A stretch of 64,000 nucleotides of DNA. Source: Paraescarpia echinospica. Lineage: Eukaryota > Annelida > Polychaeta > Sabellida > Siboglinidae. The notes under the pieces are model-generated. The model searched no databases and had not been told where the DNA came from. It worked only from the letters and a program-made list of their open reading frames with translations. Below are positions 28,401 to 43,400 of the stretch, piece after piece (positions within the stretch are counted from its first letter, which is position 1; each line of letters starts with the position of its first letter). The stretch spans positions 67,445,256-67,509,255 of the forward strand of contig CM034534.1 in NCBI GenBank assembly GCA_020002185.1, read 5' to 3'. The position numbers and the translations under genes were made by a program.

Positions 28401-31400
28401 TGGTCATAGTAAGGTTCTGCTTTCCACTAATTTACTTGTTGTCCACTGTATTGATTACAGGTGGGTCAGCGCTCCCCACACCTGCATCAAATGTTGCTGT
28501 GGTGTTACCTCAAGTCTCCTCCATGGGTGAGTTAACTGACCACTGGTCAATTCTTCTCTGGGGTGATTTGACTGACCACTGGTAAAGTCTCCTCTATGGG
28601 TGAGCTAACTGACCACTGGTCAATTTTTCTCTGGGTGAGTTAACTGACCACTGATCAAATCTCCTCCGTGGGAGAGTGGTAAATGACCACTGGTGAAGTC
28701 TTCTCTGGGGTGAGTTGACTGACCACTGGTCAGGTCTTCTCTGTGGGGTGAGTTAACTGACCATTGGTCAAGTCTCGTGTGTGGGTGAGTTAACTGACCA
28801 GTCATGAAACCCAAATAATAAAAAACACCATTTAACTTGTATTGCATTGTTTAATTAGCAGTTCTGATAGTTTGGTCACATTACCAGATCAATTTAACAC
28901 CATGCACAATGTTGGTGATTGTTGAAATGTAATAAAACACCTTTAAAGGGAATAAAAACATCTATTGCTTGAATTTATGTTATATTACATCCTGCTATCT
29001 ATTTCCACGTCCACCAAGCAAAAATATCAAAAAAATTCAATGAATTAAAAATTCCACATTTTATGCTGTACATCCGGACATTTTCGAATATGCATATTTT
29101 TGGCGCGCTTTTCGGGATGCCGAGATGTGACGTCACTTATGACTCAAACTCGCATCAGGCCGACCCTTTCCATGCATTCAGAGCATGTTTACAAGTATAG
29201 CTTTTGGGTCGAAACGAGCGTCAGAATGAGTTATTGTGCAATTTTCCGACGTAATACAAACACTAGTCATCATAGAGGAACAAGCAGTTATCTTACGGTT
29301 CCACATTAATCCAATTTTATTCAAAACAACGTATGCGAATGGGCCTACAAGTCGACTAGGTTTCGCCGAGCTTGGGTTCGTTTTCAGAATAATTATATCG
29401 AATGCAACCAACGGGAGATAATCTACACCAATAAACATACATAGCAAACATATATTGTATCCAGCTACATAAAGTAACGTGTATAATCTCATAATATCAC
29501 ATATGTACAATTTACCATAACAACTTAAATCAGTTAGAGAGTTTCCGTTGGTCCCGCTAGCTCAGTGGGTAGGCGCGTTGGTTACTTGTCATTTGTTTTA
29601 CAATCGGGCGACGCCGGTTCAATCCTGACAGCATGCAAACTATTGATTTTCTTTACACTTTTGTTGTTGATATTTTCACGAAGTAATATAAACCAAATCA
29701 TTTAGTATACTATGATGCACTGTTTGTAAATAATTTTTATTTTGTAGTAATTATTTATTCGCCACAAAAATGAAAATATGGTCATTATATAACGATGTTT
29801 CTAAATTTTATTTATTCAAACAAATATAATGTAATGGATATCTAATTTATTAATTGTAAATATATTGTACAGTAATATATTGTAATTATATATGTGAAAA
29901 CAGATTGTGATCTGTCTGGATAAATACAATTTAGAAACATCGTTGTATATAATGACCATATTTTCATTTTTGTGGCGAATAAATAATTACTACAAAAATA
30001 TTTACAAACAGTGCATCATAGTATACTAAATGATTTGGTTTATATTACTCCGTGAAAACATCAACAACAAAAGAGTAAAGAAAATCAATAGTTTGCATGC
30101 TGTCAGGATTGAACCGGCGTCGCCCGATTGTAAAACAGACGCAAAGGAACCAACGCGTTTACCAACTGAGCTATCAAGGCCGACAGCAATTCGCTGACTG
30201 ATTTCAGTTGTTATGATAAATTGTACAACTCCTCCTTCATACATCGATATTCTAGTGATATTATGAGATTTTACACGTTACTTTCTGTAGCTGGATACGA
30301 TATATGTTTGCTATGTATGTACAGTCGCGCCTCGTTATAACGCGGTAGTCGGGGTCCACGAAATGAATCCGCGTTATAAACGAGGCGCGTTATAAACGTG
30401 GCGCGTTCCCATATCTGCCGTCAGGGGCGCTACGACGACGACCGACACCGCTGCTGCAAGAAGAACGCCATCGAAGCCAACCAAAGTGTGCACGTCGCGC
30501 AGTCTATACGCAGTTTATGAAGCTTATTAAACTGCCAGCCAATGTCAATGTGTATTCTGTTTAAATGTCGTACACTTTTGGACACTGCTGAACTGAATAA
30601 AATGAATGAATTGTGTACCGTTTTAAAATAAACGACAGACCAACAAGCCACATTCAACTGAACGATAATATGGTAGTGCTGACGTAAGATCTAAAATAAT
30701 GACCTGGCACTCAGTAGCCGAATACGCAAATGATTTGAGAAACGCTGTGTTAGAGTTTATTAAGGATTTAAAGCTATAAGTACGCTCACAATTGGCTTAA
30801 CTTCGTCTTTCAATCAAAATACCAATTTAGAAAGCACATTTACCGTGCCGAACAATATTACGATTCACCAATTCATATGCGGTTGACGAATTAATATTTT
30901 GGCGCACCAGTACAGGCAGTAGCTTTCCGTTCATCGCAGCGAAAAGCTAATATTTGTTACGCAATGTTAGCTTACTGATCTTGCCTACTAAGCTGTATTA
31001 AAACGTATTTAACCCATTCTTGAGCAAGGCGTATTTGTGAATTTCAATTGCACTTTACAAGCCGCCCGGCCCATGTTCCCCCTGGCGGCAGAAATTCGGG
31101 GTCCACGACCGACCGCGTTATAACCGAATCCGCGTTATAACGGGGCGCGTTATAACGAGGCGCGACTGTATATTGGTGTACATTATCTCCCGTTGGTTGC
31201 ATTCGATATAATTATTCTGAAAACGAGCCCAGGGCCAAGCTCGCCGAAACCTAGTCGACTTCTAGGCTCATTCGCATTCATTGTTTTGAATAAAATTGAA
31301 TTCATGTGGAACCGTAAGATAACTGCTTGTTCCTCTATGATGACTAGTGTTTGTATTACATCGGATTATTGCATAACAACTCATTCTGACGCTCGTTTCG

Positions 31401-34400
31401 ACCCCAACATTATCCATGTAAACATGCTCTGAATGCATAGAAAGGGTCGGCCTGCTGCGAGTGTGAGTCATGTGTGACGTTAAGATACCACGTGATCGCC
31501 TATCTCATTAAATTTTTATTTTCCGCGGGAATCGCTACACAGACGGGTTTAAAATCGAATTTATGCTACAAATGTATTTTTTTAATGTTCTCGAATGTTA
31601 CATGCAATATTAAACTTTATGTACACATGGAAAACGGATTTTAGCTAATGCCTTGTTTTTATTTCCTTTAATTGTTTCACCTGTTTGTAGTATTTTGTGT
31701 GATATGCAGTAGAACACCTGCAAACCTTAGCGAAAATTAACATAAAGTTGGAAAAATAATTTAGAACTATTATCTTAATGACACCACTATGAATTGAAAC
31801 TCACTTTCAACGTTTCAACCGCCACCTGCAGTCGGCATCAGGAACTAGTTTTGTTCTTCCTCTGCTCACCAGATGGTGTAGCAAGAAGGCTGTTTTGCCA
31901 CAAAGTAAACATAAAGGTGTAGTTGCAGCTCTTACAGGGGACTTGGTACACACATTGTATGTTCTTACAGTCTTCCACTTTCTCCTTTGGATGTACTAAT
32001 GCATTTTTTAGATTTAAATGTGGTCTGATAACTGACAGGATATTGTGATGTTTTAGAATCGATAAAAGTTAGTTTCAGTTTTTAGTTCAAGTTAGTTGTA
32101 TGTGTCAACGAAAACACCTACTCATAGTTCACTTGTTTTTTTATTTGTTTTTGTTACGTGCATTACAAAATCTGAAAACTTCACTTGTTTCTATTTGTTT
32201 TTGTGATGTGCCTTAAAACATCTGCAAACTGTTCATTTGTTTATGTTATATGCAACAAAACATTTGCAAACTGTTCACTTGTTTCTATTTGTTTTTGTTA
32301 TATGCAATCAAACATTTGCAAACTGTTCACTTGTTTCTATTCTACAGATATGGATGAAGCTGGAGCTAGCCAGATAGAGCAGGAGCATCAGATGCAGTAC
32401 GAATCAATGGGGGCAGATAGTGACATGGATGTGATGGCTGAGAATCGCCCCACAACATTAGAGGCCGAATGTGGTGAGAAGTAATCTGTGACAATGCAGT
32501 ATTAAATCCAACTAATCGTACAAGTGGCGTGTATGTGTGTGCGTGCACGCGTACATAATTCCTGATAGCTTCACAATAATAATATAGGGAAATACATATA
32601 TTATAATTGTATACATAACACAAAAAGTTGTGTTTTTTCCTTTAAAATAATGTGGTTTATCAAACGGAGCTAAAGAGGAGATGAAATAAAAGTGTAGATA
32701 GTTATTGAAAGGCATGCACACACATGCATGCACGCACGCACGCTTGGATGCAAACACACACACACCAGATAATATTAATTCTCACAAAGGACTATTCATC
32801 AACAGAAAAGAGTAAAGTATCCACCGATTATAGATTAAATTGGGCAACATGAACATGTTTAAAAACCCAAACTGACAAATATCTCAGAAGGGCAACAACA
32901 CTGGCCTCTCGATACGCCAAAGGGGCTTCCTTGTCCATCTGGACTTTTTTCTCTGTGAGGCAATCTTGTTGAATCTTGTCTTGTTAAATTTTGTTAAATC
33001 GTTTTACAATTACATAAAAAGAAGTACAATCTAGACTGTGTGTACTTGGACACCTAAATAGTATTTAAATTCTCTGCAGTAAAAAAACATACAGGACAAA
33101 ACCAGATTTTTGGTGTCTGAAAACATGCAGTTGTTATGGATTGACCATGTATTTGGACACGTAAAAATAATGGGTGACCGAAAACATCCAGTTATAAAAA
33201 TATGATTTGTGTACATTTTTAGGGTGTCCAAAACCTTGGTGTGTCTGATTTTTTGGGGGATTCCGAAAACAAAGTGTCCAATACATACAGTGCAGAATTT
33301 GTTTTAATTTATGTGGATTTTTAGGGTGTCCAAAAACAGTGTTCAAATATTTGCGGTGTCCAAATGTATACAGTGTACAGGCGTCATGGTAGATGTTTTG
33401 TAATAACAGATGAGACAGAGACACAGAGAAAGGACGAGACAGAGACAAGCAACTTGATCCACTTCCACGATAACATGGATATAAGTAGACCGTCCATCGA
33501 TTATTACCAAAATATCCCTATGACGAATAATCTCAACTTGCCAGAGAGGGGTGTGGCCGACGATGCAGAAAGTGTCGCGGACAACACAAGGATCCGTGAG
33601 TTGTATTTGTTTTGTAATTAAGATTTTAGCCAATGAAAATACTTTGTCAATATACTAATAAATAGTGAGATTTTGTTTAACTTGTGGACAATAAAAATGC
33701 CTACTGCATTTTTATAGTCAGAAACCCCTTTTTTCTCATATTTACGTTGTCACCACTTTATGTGGATTATATAAGTGAGTACAGCGGAACCCCACTATTA
33801 AGATCACTGCCTAAGTGCATGGAGAATGCCCCAATGCTCAGTGGGGTTACTGTCATAAACACCATGATGAACCAAAAATACTGGAAAGAACTAATATTGT
33901 CACCACTTTATGTGGATTATATAAGTGAGTACAGCGGAACCCTACTATTAAGATCACTCTCAGGATTGGACCAAAGTGACCATAATAGCAACACAACGTT
34001 ACTATTACTAATGTGACTGTTAAAATGAGGCCGTCTGTTCCTAGATTTGCATTTATTAATTAATATGATATTCTGAATACTATACTAATTATGTTGAAGG
34101 TATACTGCCCGCCAAATTGTGTTTAGTAAGCCCGTAACAACCGTTGTAATTTGAAAGCACAACCACGGGAACATGCTCAAATAGTAAACAAAACATCCAG
34201 TTTCAAAAGAAGCTTTATTGTCAGTATGGCCAAGTCGGGCTGAGGTAACTGCTATACCCTTTGATGTTCAACTGTTCCATGTTCAACACAGCAGACGTCT
34301 TGTTACAAATTACTACGCCTGCTGATTCCTGGTAGACGAATAGACCAAGTCCCTTTAAGCGAGGTTTGTCTGTAGTAAATAGAGATGCCTTGTTGACTTG

Positions 34401-37400
34401 AAGCGGGGGCAGAAGCAGCAAGAGGGGAGCCACTTGAACTGCGGAACTACCAGATAGAGCTGGCGCAAGACGCAGTTGAAGGGAAGAACACCATAGTCGT
34501 TGCGCCAACAGGAAGCGGCAAGACTCATGTTGCCTTGTACATCGCAGAGGTGAAATGTCACCACTACGTGTTATATTAACCAAGTGTGTATGTCATACCT
34601 CAGCTTAAACTGTCTGAATACCGGTAAAATCTGACCAACCCAGCGAACCTGGTATTAAGTCACACCAGCCTATTCTGCACACAAGTCAAAAATAGCTGTC
34701 CAGGTCATGTTCCATTAGTTTTGTGATTTTGGCAGAAATGCATAATTTATAATCTCACCTATCAATGTCCAGTTTTTTCCCCAACAGACAATCCAAAACT
34801 AATAAAATATCTGCATTTGCGAAGCCATATATCAAAAAACATTGGTCAATATGAGGCAAACTGACCTCGTTTCTCAAAATGTTACTTTTTACAAATTTGC
34901 TGTAAATAAAAAATACTGAAGATATTTAAACAAATGAGGTATCATTTTAAAACTCACGGTCTCTGGAATCCAAAATGGTGCAAAAGTCCATTTCACAATT
35001 TGGCATCTTAATACCAACTTTGCTGTGGCAGGTCAGAAATAATGTACGAGTGGTCGTGTCAGTGAGGCAATAAAGTGTTGCATCAATTGTTTGTGTAGTG
35101 GTCATATCAGTAAGGGGTGATGTGTTATCTCAGTGTTTGTGTAGTGGTCATATCAGTGAAGAGTGATGTGTTATCTCATTGTTTGTGTAGTGGTCATATC
35201 AGTGAGGGATGATGTGTTATCTCATTGTTTTTGTAGTGGTCATATCAGTGAAGGGTGATGAGTTATCTCATTGTTTGTGTAGTGGTCATATCAGTGAGGG
35301 ATGATGTGTTATCTCATTGTTTGTGTAGTGGTCATATCAGTGAAGGGTGATGTGTTATCTCATTGTTTGTGTAGTGGTCATATCAGTGAGGGATGATGTG
35401 TTATCTCATTGTTTGTGTAGTGGTCATATCAGTGAAGGGTGATGTGTTATCTCATTGTTTGTGTAGTGGTCATATCAGTGAGGGATGATGTGTTATCTCA
35501 TTGTTTGTGTAGTGGTCATATCAGTGAAGGGTGATGTGTTATCTCATTGTTTGTGTAGTGGTCATATTAGTGAGGGATGATGTGTTATCTCATTGTTTGT
35601 GTAGTGGTCATATCAGTGAAGGGTGATGTGTTATCTCATTGTTGCATGTATATGGACATATTAGTGATTTTGAATTTATTGTTGATTGGCTATATCAGTA
35701 GACATGAGATGACCATCACTTTCTTAATCTACTTAGATTTATTACAAGTTAGTTTTAATTACTTGTATATCATTATTATTACTATACAAGTACTATTTTA
35801 TTTTTATTAAGACATTGTGTTTTATAGTTACAACAGTCTGTAGCAAATTAATATTAAGGACGCCGACGATTACAAACTATCTCTCAAATATCAGTGATGT
35901 ATGACTGATCAAACATTCTATAAGTGGTGACCTTGACTAAGGGATCAAATCAGAACATCAGTGCTGATATCAGATGAAATTACCTTCATCTGGCCAAAAC
36001 CCACCAGATGAACGTTTTTAAACATTGATATGATGACATCAATATATTAACACTACCGGTCGGAAGCATACAATATCAATGTCCGACGCCAGACGAAACT
36101 GCCATGACCCCCCCTCCCCCAAATGAAAGTAATTTTGTCTGATGACTGATATCGGTCATAAACTTTCTGAGATGATCCTTAGTCACCTCCGAAATTGTAA
36201 GGTTGTCAATTTTTGCTGTTGCATTTCAGAACCACCTACGAGAGGCTGGTATGGAGGACGACGCCAAAGTGGCATTCATCGTGCCGACTGTGAGTCTGGT
36301 AAACCAACAGACGGAGATGTTTAAGAAATATCTCTCCAACAAAAGCACCGTAGGTGTGTGCGGTGATGCCACCAGTGCCAAAGTTTCTCTCGGTCGTCTT
36401 GTTCCCAACAATGACATCTTCGTTCTGACTCCACAAATCCTCGTGGATGCACTCGACAAGGATGAGGCAGAGATCGAGATCAGCAGTTTCTCACTGCTCA
36501 TCTTCGACGAGTGTCATCACACAGTCAAAGGTCACCCCTACAGCAAGGTGATGGCGCACTACCTGGATAAGAAACTGGAAGGGGACTGCAATCTCCCGCA
36601 GGTATGTCTTGCTCTTATTTGTTTTATATGTACATTCCTTGTGATAGGTTACAACCAAAAAATATAGAAGTGAGCAAAAAATGTACAGCTCAAAACGTGT
36701 TTCAAAACACTCATTTCAACAGTTGCTAGCACCCTTATGGGTTGTCTGATCCCATTGACCTTGATATGATGATATGTGAAAGCTTACTCTTTCGGCTATT
36801 CAAGATTATAAATTTCCTAATTATTCCTAAAATCACCTATAAACCATAATAATCGGACCTACTACCGTGACATTTCCAGTGTATTATAGACACAACGAAT
36901 GAATCTACCTACAGTTCGAGGCGCCACTTTCTGTTCTGATTTTATGCGTCATCTAGATTTATGCATAATGTGATATTAAATGATTTTATTATTAAAACGT
37001 GACATATACAATTCACGCCGTCACTCCACATAGCTGTCCATGCAGCAAGCTGGTACTGATTGGCTAAAAATGGATATAAAATCACAATTTGATAAAAAAA
37101 ATAATGTCAATTATCGTGTTTTGAAAACAAACATTCATTTGTGTATGTCGTTTAATGGGGATTTATTGCGTTTCTTGTATAAATTATATAGCATCCTAGC
37201 TCAACAAGAGTAAGCGAAAGTTTCACCCTTGTTTGGGCAAAATTTCAAAAATGGTGTTTATCATGTTTTGTCCTGAAGCCTGTCATATATTTGTTCCTAG
37301 GTAGTAGGATTGACAGCATCTGTTGGAGTAGGCAAAGCGAAGGATTTGCCAGATGCTGTGGACCACATCCTCAGGCTGTGTGCGAGTCTTGACGTTGAGA

Positions 37401-40400
37401 AACTGCGCACAGTCCAGGAACACAGACAGGAACTTTTGTCTCACACCCCTCGTGCCCACGAAGGTAGGTTATTCCATACCTCCATGCCCATAAATGTAGG
37501 TTATCCCCCACCCCTCGTGCCCACAAAGGTAGGTTATTCCATACTTCTGTGCCCATAAATGTAGGTTATCCCCCACCCCTCATGCTAATGAAGGTAGGCT
37601 ATTTCACAAGTCCATGAAGGTAACTTATTCCATACACTCCCATATCAGAGAATTTAATCCACACACCCCCATCAGTGAAGGTATATTATTCCACACCCCA
37701 TGTGTCCATGAAGGTAGGTTATTCCACACCCCTCATGCTCATTAAGGTAGGTTATTCCACACCCCTTTTGCCCACAAAGGTATATTATCCAATATAATAT
37801 ACCTCCAATATAGCTCTTTTTCATGAAGGTAGGTAATTGCACACCCAGTGTGCGCATGAAGGTTGGTTATTCCACACCCCATGTCCATGAAGGTAGGTTA
37901 TTCCACACACCTTTTGCCCATGATGGTAGGTTATTCCAAACCCATCATGTCCATGATGGTAGGTTATTCTGCATCTGCAATGCCATTATAGTGGTACATT
38001 ATTTTACCCCACTTCATGTGCTTAAATGTAGGTTATTTCACATCATTTCGCCCACAAACGTAGGTTATACTGCATCCGTCATGCCCATGAAGGTAGGTTA
38101 TACTGCATCCCTCATGCCCACGAAGGTAGGTTATACTGCATCCGTCATGCCCACGAAAGTAGGTTATACTGCATCCCTCATACCCACGAAGATAGGTTAT
38201 ACTGCATCCCTCATGCCCACGAAGGTAGGTTATACTGCATCCCTCATGCCCACGAAGGTATGTTATACTGCATCCGTCATGCCCATGAAGGTAGGTTATA
38301 CTGCATCCCTCATGCCCATGAAGGTAGGCTATACTGCATCCGTCATGCCCACGAAGGTAGGTTATACTGCATCCCTCATGCCCATGAAGGTAGGTTATAC
38401 TGCATCCGTCACGCCCATAAAGGTATTCCACAGAATGCCAATAACGCACAAAGTGCTACCGTCACTTAAAATGATAAAAGCAACACTAGTATTATAACCC
38501 CAACACATTATTGATAACAGCAACACTGTATTCATAGCACAAACACATGGTTGATAAGACCAACACAAGAATGATATGTGGTTATTATGTCATCAATGAC
38601 ATTAACACCATGGGGGAGGAAGAAACCAAATTTATTATGTTGCAAATGACATGATGGCTGCACCATGCTAGAACAACAGCAACAACACAACAGGGGTCTC
38701 CAGCCTCCAAAACAAACTGAAAAGACGCAGATCGCGTTTTAGGATCTGAAAGACACAACAGTGGTGTTTCCAGAGTTGGGCGTTTGCTTGTCACTCTACA
38801 CAACACCACTAAGCTCTGTTATTAACAGTCATAATCTAAACCATCATCTTTATGCAGATGATACCCAGATTTACATATCTTTATTTACATTTGGTGTCTC
38901 TTCTGAAGTCCTTGCACTGGCTTCCTGTACGATATCATATTATTTTTAAGATCTGTAGCATTACCCATCAGGCATTTTCCTGTAAGCAACAAGCATATTT
39001 ATATTCATTGCTTACTCTTATAAAACAGCCTATCCAGCTTCAATTATCTAGTTCTGATTTACTTTTGTTCCTAGAGTCAATACTAATATTGGAACTAGGG
39101 AATTTTCTGTTCCTGCACCGACTCTCTGGAATGTGCTCCCCCTTAGTGTTAGATCAGTTGAAAATATTATAAAATTTTGCCATCATTTAAAAACTTACCT
39201 TTATAACCTTGTGTATCCACCGTAGCTCCCTGGCATATCCACCTTAGCTCCCTGGCGTATCCACCTTAGCTCCCTGGAGTATCCACCTTAGCTCCCTGGA
39301 GTATCCACCTTAGCTCCCTGGCATATCCACCTTAGCTCCCTGGCATATCCACCGTAGCTCCCTGGCGTATCCACCTTAGCTCCCTGGAGTATCCACCTTA
39401 GCTCCCTGACATATCCACCTTAGCTCCCTGGCGTATCGATCCATCTGTTGGCGACTATAATATGGCTTATTGATTCTGACATTGACTATCCCTTTTGTAT
39501 TGATACACCTCTGAGCTTGGTTTATGAGGATTTAGGCGCAAAAGAAGTTGTTGTTCTCCTCATCATTCCTTCCTCAGGGGTGAGGCTGGCTTGGATACGT
39601 TGACATTTTCTTTTCTTTCTCCCTCTTCATTCTATCTCTTCCTCCTCATTGCACTACTTTCCTTGTCACCCTTCTCCATTCTCCTCGGTCTTTTGTTCTT
39701 TTTCCATTCCCCTTTCCATCCCTCCAGGTCTCTCTTCACGCAATCCTCCCACGTCAGTCTCGGTCGCCCTCGTCTTCTTTTTCCCTCCACTCTCTGGGCG
39801 TCTGCTTTCTTTGCCAACTGTTCTTCTCCCATCACATCTACTTTCCTCCAAGCATTTGTCCTGCTTGTATTCTGCAAATTTCAATCTTTGAGGAGCCGTC
39901 CCCACATACTGCTCCACCCAGGTATACAAATACAGGTAATGTTTGTGTTATTTCAGAGGAGACTAAGGAAGTTCCTGGCCGAATAGTTGACCCTTTCAAG
40001 GACGAGATAAATGAACTGATGCGGAGGATTGAAGAAAGACTGACCACAGGTATGTAACACAATAAGACTGACCACAGGTATGTAATACCATAAGACTGAC
40101 TACAGATATGTAATACAATAAGACTGACAACAGGTACATAACACAATAAGACTGACCACAGGTATGTAATACAATAAGACTGACTACAGGTATGTAATAC
40201 ACTAAGACTGACCACAGGTATGTAATACAGTAAGACTGACCACAGGTATGTAATACACCATATGACTGACCACAGGTACGTAATACAATAAGACTGACCA
40301 CAGGTACGTAATATAATAAGACTGACCACAGGTACGTAATGCAATAAGACTGCACATAGTTATGTAATACAACACGACTGACCACAGGTACGAAATACAA

Positions 40401-43400
40401 TAAGACTGACTACAGGTACATAATACAACACGACTGACAAAAGGTATGTAGTACAATGAAACTGACCACAGGTACATAATACAATAAGACTGACCACAGG
40501 TATGTAGTACAATGAAACTGACCACAAGTATGTAATGCAATAAGACTGACCACAGGTATGTAATACAACTCGACTGACCACAGGTATGTTGTACAATCAG
40601 ACTGACCACAGGTATGTAATACAATAAGACTGACTACAGGTATGTAATACAATGAGACTGACCACAGGTATGTAATACAATAAGACTGACTACAGGTATG
40701 TAATACAATGAGACTGACCACAGGTATGTAATACAATAAGACTGAGCACAGGTACGAAATGCAATAAGGCTGACCACAGGTATGTAGTACAATGAGACTG
40801 ACCACAGATACAATAAGACTGACCACAGGTATATAATACAATAAGACTGACCACAGTTACGTAATAGAATAAGAGTAACCACAGTTACATAATAGAATAA
40901 GACTGACCACAGGTATGTAATACAACTCGACTGACCACAGGTATGTTGTACAATCAGACTGACCACAGGTATGTAATACAATAAGACTGACTACAGGTAT
41001 GTAATACAATGAGACTGACCACAGGTATGTAATACAATAAGACTGACTACAGGTATGTAATACAATGAGACTGACCACAGGTATGTAATACAATAAGACT
41101 GAGCACAGGTACGAAATGCAATAAGGCTGACCACAGGTATGTAGTACAATGAGACTGACCACAGATACAATAAGACTGACCACAGGTATATAATACAATA
41201 AGACTGACCACAGTTACGTAATAGAATAAGAGTAACCACAGTTACATAATAGAATAAGACTGACCACAGGTATGTAATAGAATAAGACTGACCACAGGTA
41301 CATAATACGATAAGACTGACCACAGGTATGTAATACACAATAAGACTGACCACAGGTACATAATACGATAAGACTGACCAAAGGTATGTAACTCACAATA
41401 AGACTGACCACAGGTACATAATACAATAAGACTGACCACAGACATGTAATACAATAAGACTGACTACAGGTATGTAATACAATAAGACTGACCACAGGTA
41501 TGTAATACAATAAGACTGACCACAGGTACATAATACAATAAGGCTGACCACAGGTATGTAATACAATGAGACTGACCACAGATACAATAAGACTGACCAC
41601 AGGTATGTAATACAATAAGACTGACCACAGATATGTAATACAATAAGACTGACCACAGGTATGTAATACAATAAGACTGACCACAGGTACGTAATATAAT
41701 AAGACTGACCACAGGTACGTAATGCAATAAGACTGCACATAGTTATGTAATACAACACGACTGACCACAGGTACGAAATACAATAAGACTGACTACAGGT
41801 ACATAATACAACACGACTGACAAAAGGTATGTAGTACAATGAAACTGACCACAGGTACATAATACAATAAGACTGACCACAGGTATGTAGTACAATGAAA
41901 CTGACCACAAGTATGTAATGCAATAAGACTGACCACAGGTATGTAATACAACTCGACTGACCACAGGTATGTTGTACAATCAGACTGACCACAGGTATGT
42001 AATACAATAAGACTGACTACAGGTATGTAATACAATGAGACTGACCACAGGTATGTAATACAATAAGACTGACTACAGGTATGTAATACAATGAGACTGA
42101 CCACAGGTATGTAATACAATAAGACTGAGCACAGGTACGAAATGCAATAAGGCTGACCACAGGTATGTAGTACAATGAGACTGACCACAGATACAATAAG
42201 ACTGACCACAGGTATATAATACAATAAGACTGACCACAGTTACGTAATAGAATAAGAGTAACCACAGTTACATAATAGAATAAGACTGACCACAGGTATG
42301 TAATACAACTCGACTGACCACAGGTATGTTGTACAATCAGACTGACCACAGGTATGTAATACAATAAGACTGACTACAGGTATGTAATACAATGAGACTG
42401 ACCACAGGTATGTAATACAATAAGACTGACTACAGGTATGTAATACAATGAGACTGACCACAGGTATGTAATACAATAAGACTGAGCACAGGTACGAAAT
42501 GCAATAAGGCTGACCACAGGTATGTAGTACAATGAGACTGACCACAGATACAATAAGACTGACCACAGGTATATAATACAATAAGACTGACCACAGTTAC
42601 GTAATAGAATAAGAGTAACCACAGTTACATAATAGAATAAGACTGACCACAGGTATGTAATAGAATAAGACTGACCACAGGTACATAATACGATAAGACT
42701 GACCACAGGTATGTAATACACAATAAGACTGACCACAGGTACATAATACGATAAGACTGACCAAAGGTATGTAACTCACAATAAGACTGACCACAGGTAC
42801 ATAATACAATAAGACTGACCACAGACATGTAATACAATAAGACTGACTACAGGTATGTAATACAATAAGACTGACCACAGGTATGTAATACAATAAGACT
42901 GACCACAGGTACATAATACAATAAGGCTGACCACAGGTATGTAATACAATGAGACTGACCACAGATACAATAAGACTGACCACAGGTATGTAATACAATA
43001 AGACTGACCACAGATATGTAATACAATAAGACTGACCACAGGTATGTAATACAATAAGACTGACCACAGGTACGTCATAGAATAAGACTAACCACAGTTA
43101 CGTAATAGAATAAGACTGACCACAGGTACATAATACGATAAGACTGACCACAGGTATGTAATACACAATAAGACTGACCACAGGTACATAATACGATAAG
43201 ACTGACCAAAGGTATGTAACACACAATAAGACTGACCAGAGGTACAAAATACAATAAGACTGACCAGAGGTACAAAATACAATAAGACTGACCACAGGTA
43301 CATAATACAATAAGACTGACCACAGGTATTTAATACAATAAGACTGACTACAGGTATGTAATACAATGAGACTGACCACAGGTACGTAATACAATAAAGC

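Noticed and set aside
29550..29640. tRNA gene with A and B boxes
   Set aside because: The distance between boxes and lack of a pairing acceptor stem argue against a working tRNA; an inverted copy occurs in the other foldback arm.
33374..33410. Alternative acceptor for exon 8 after TGTACAG
   Set aside because: In the required phase it meets a TAA before the next AG; the downstream acceptor gives an open exon.
37823..38497. A 224-residue plus-strand frame
   Set aside because: By-product of the 33-bp repeat following exon 11; no codon pattern beyond the repeat.
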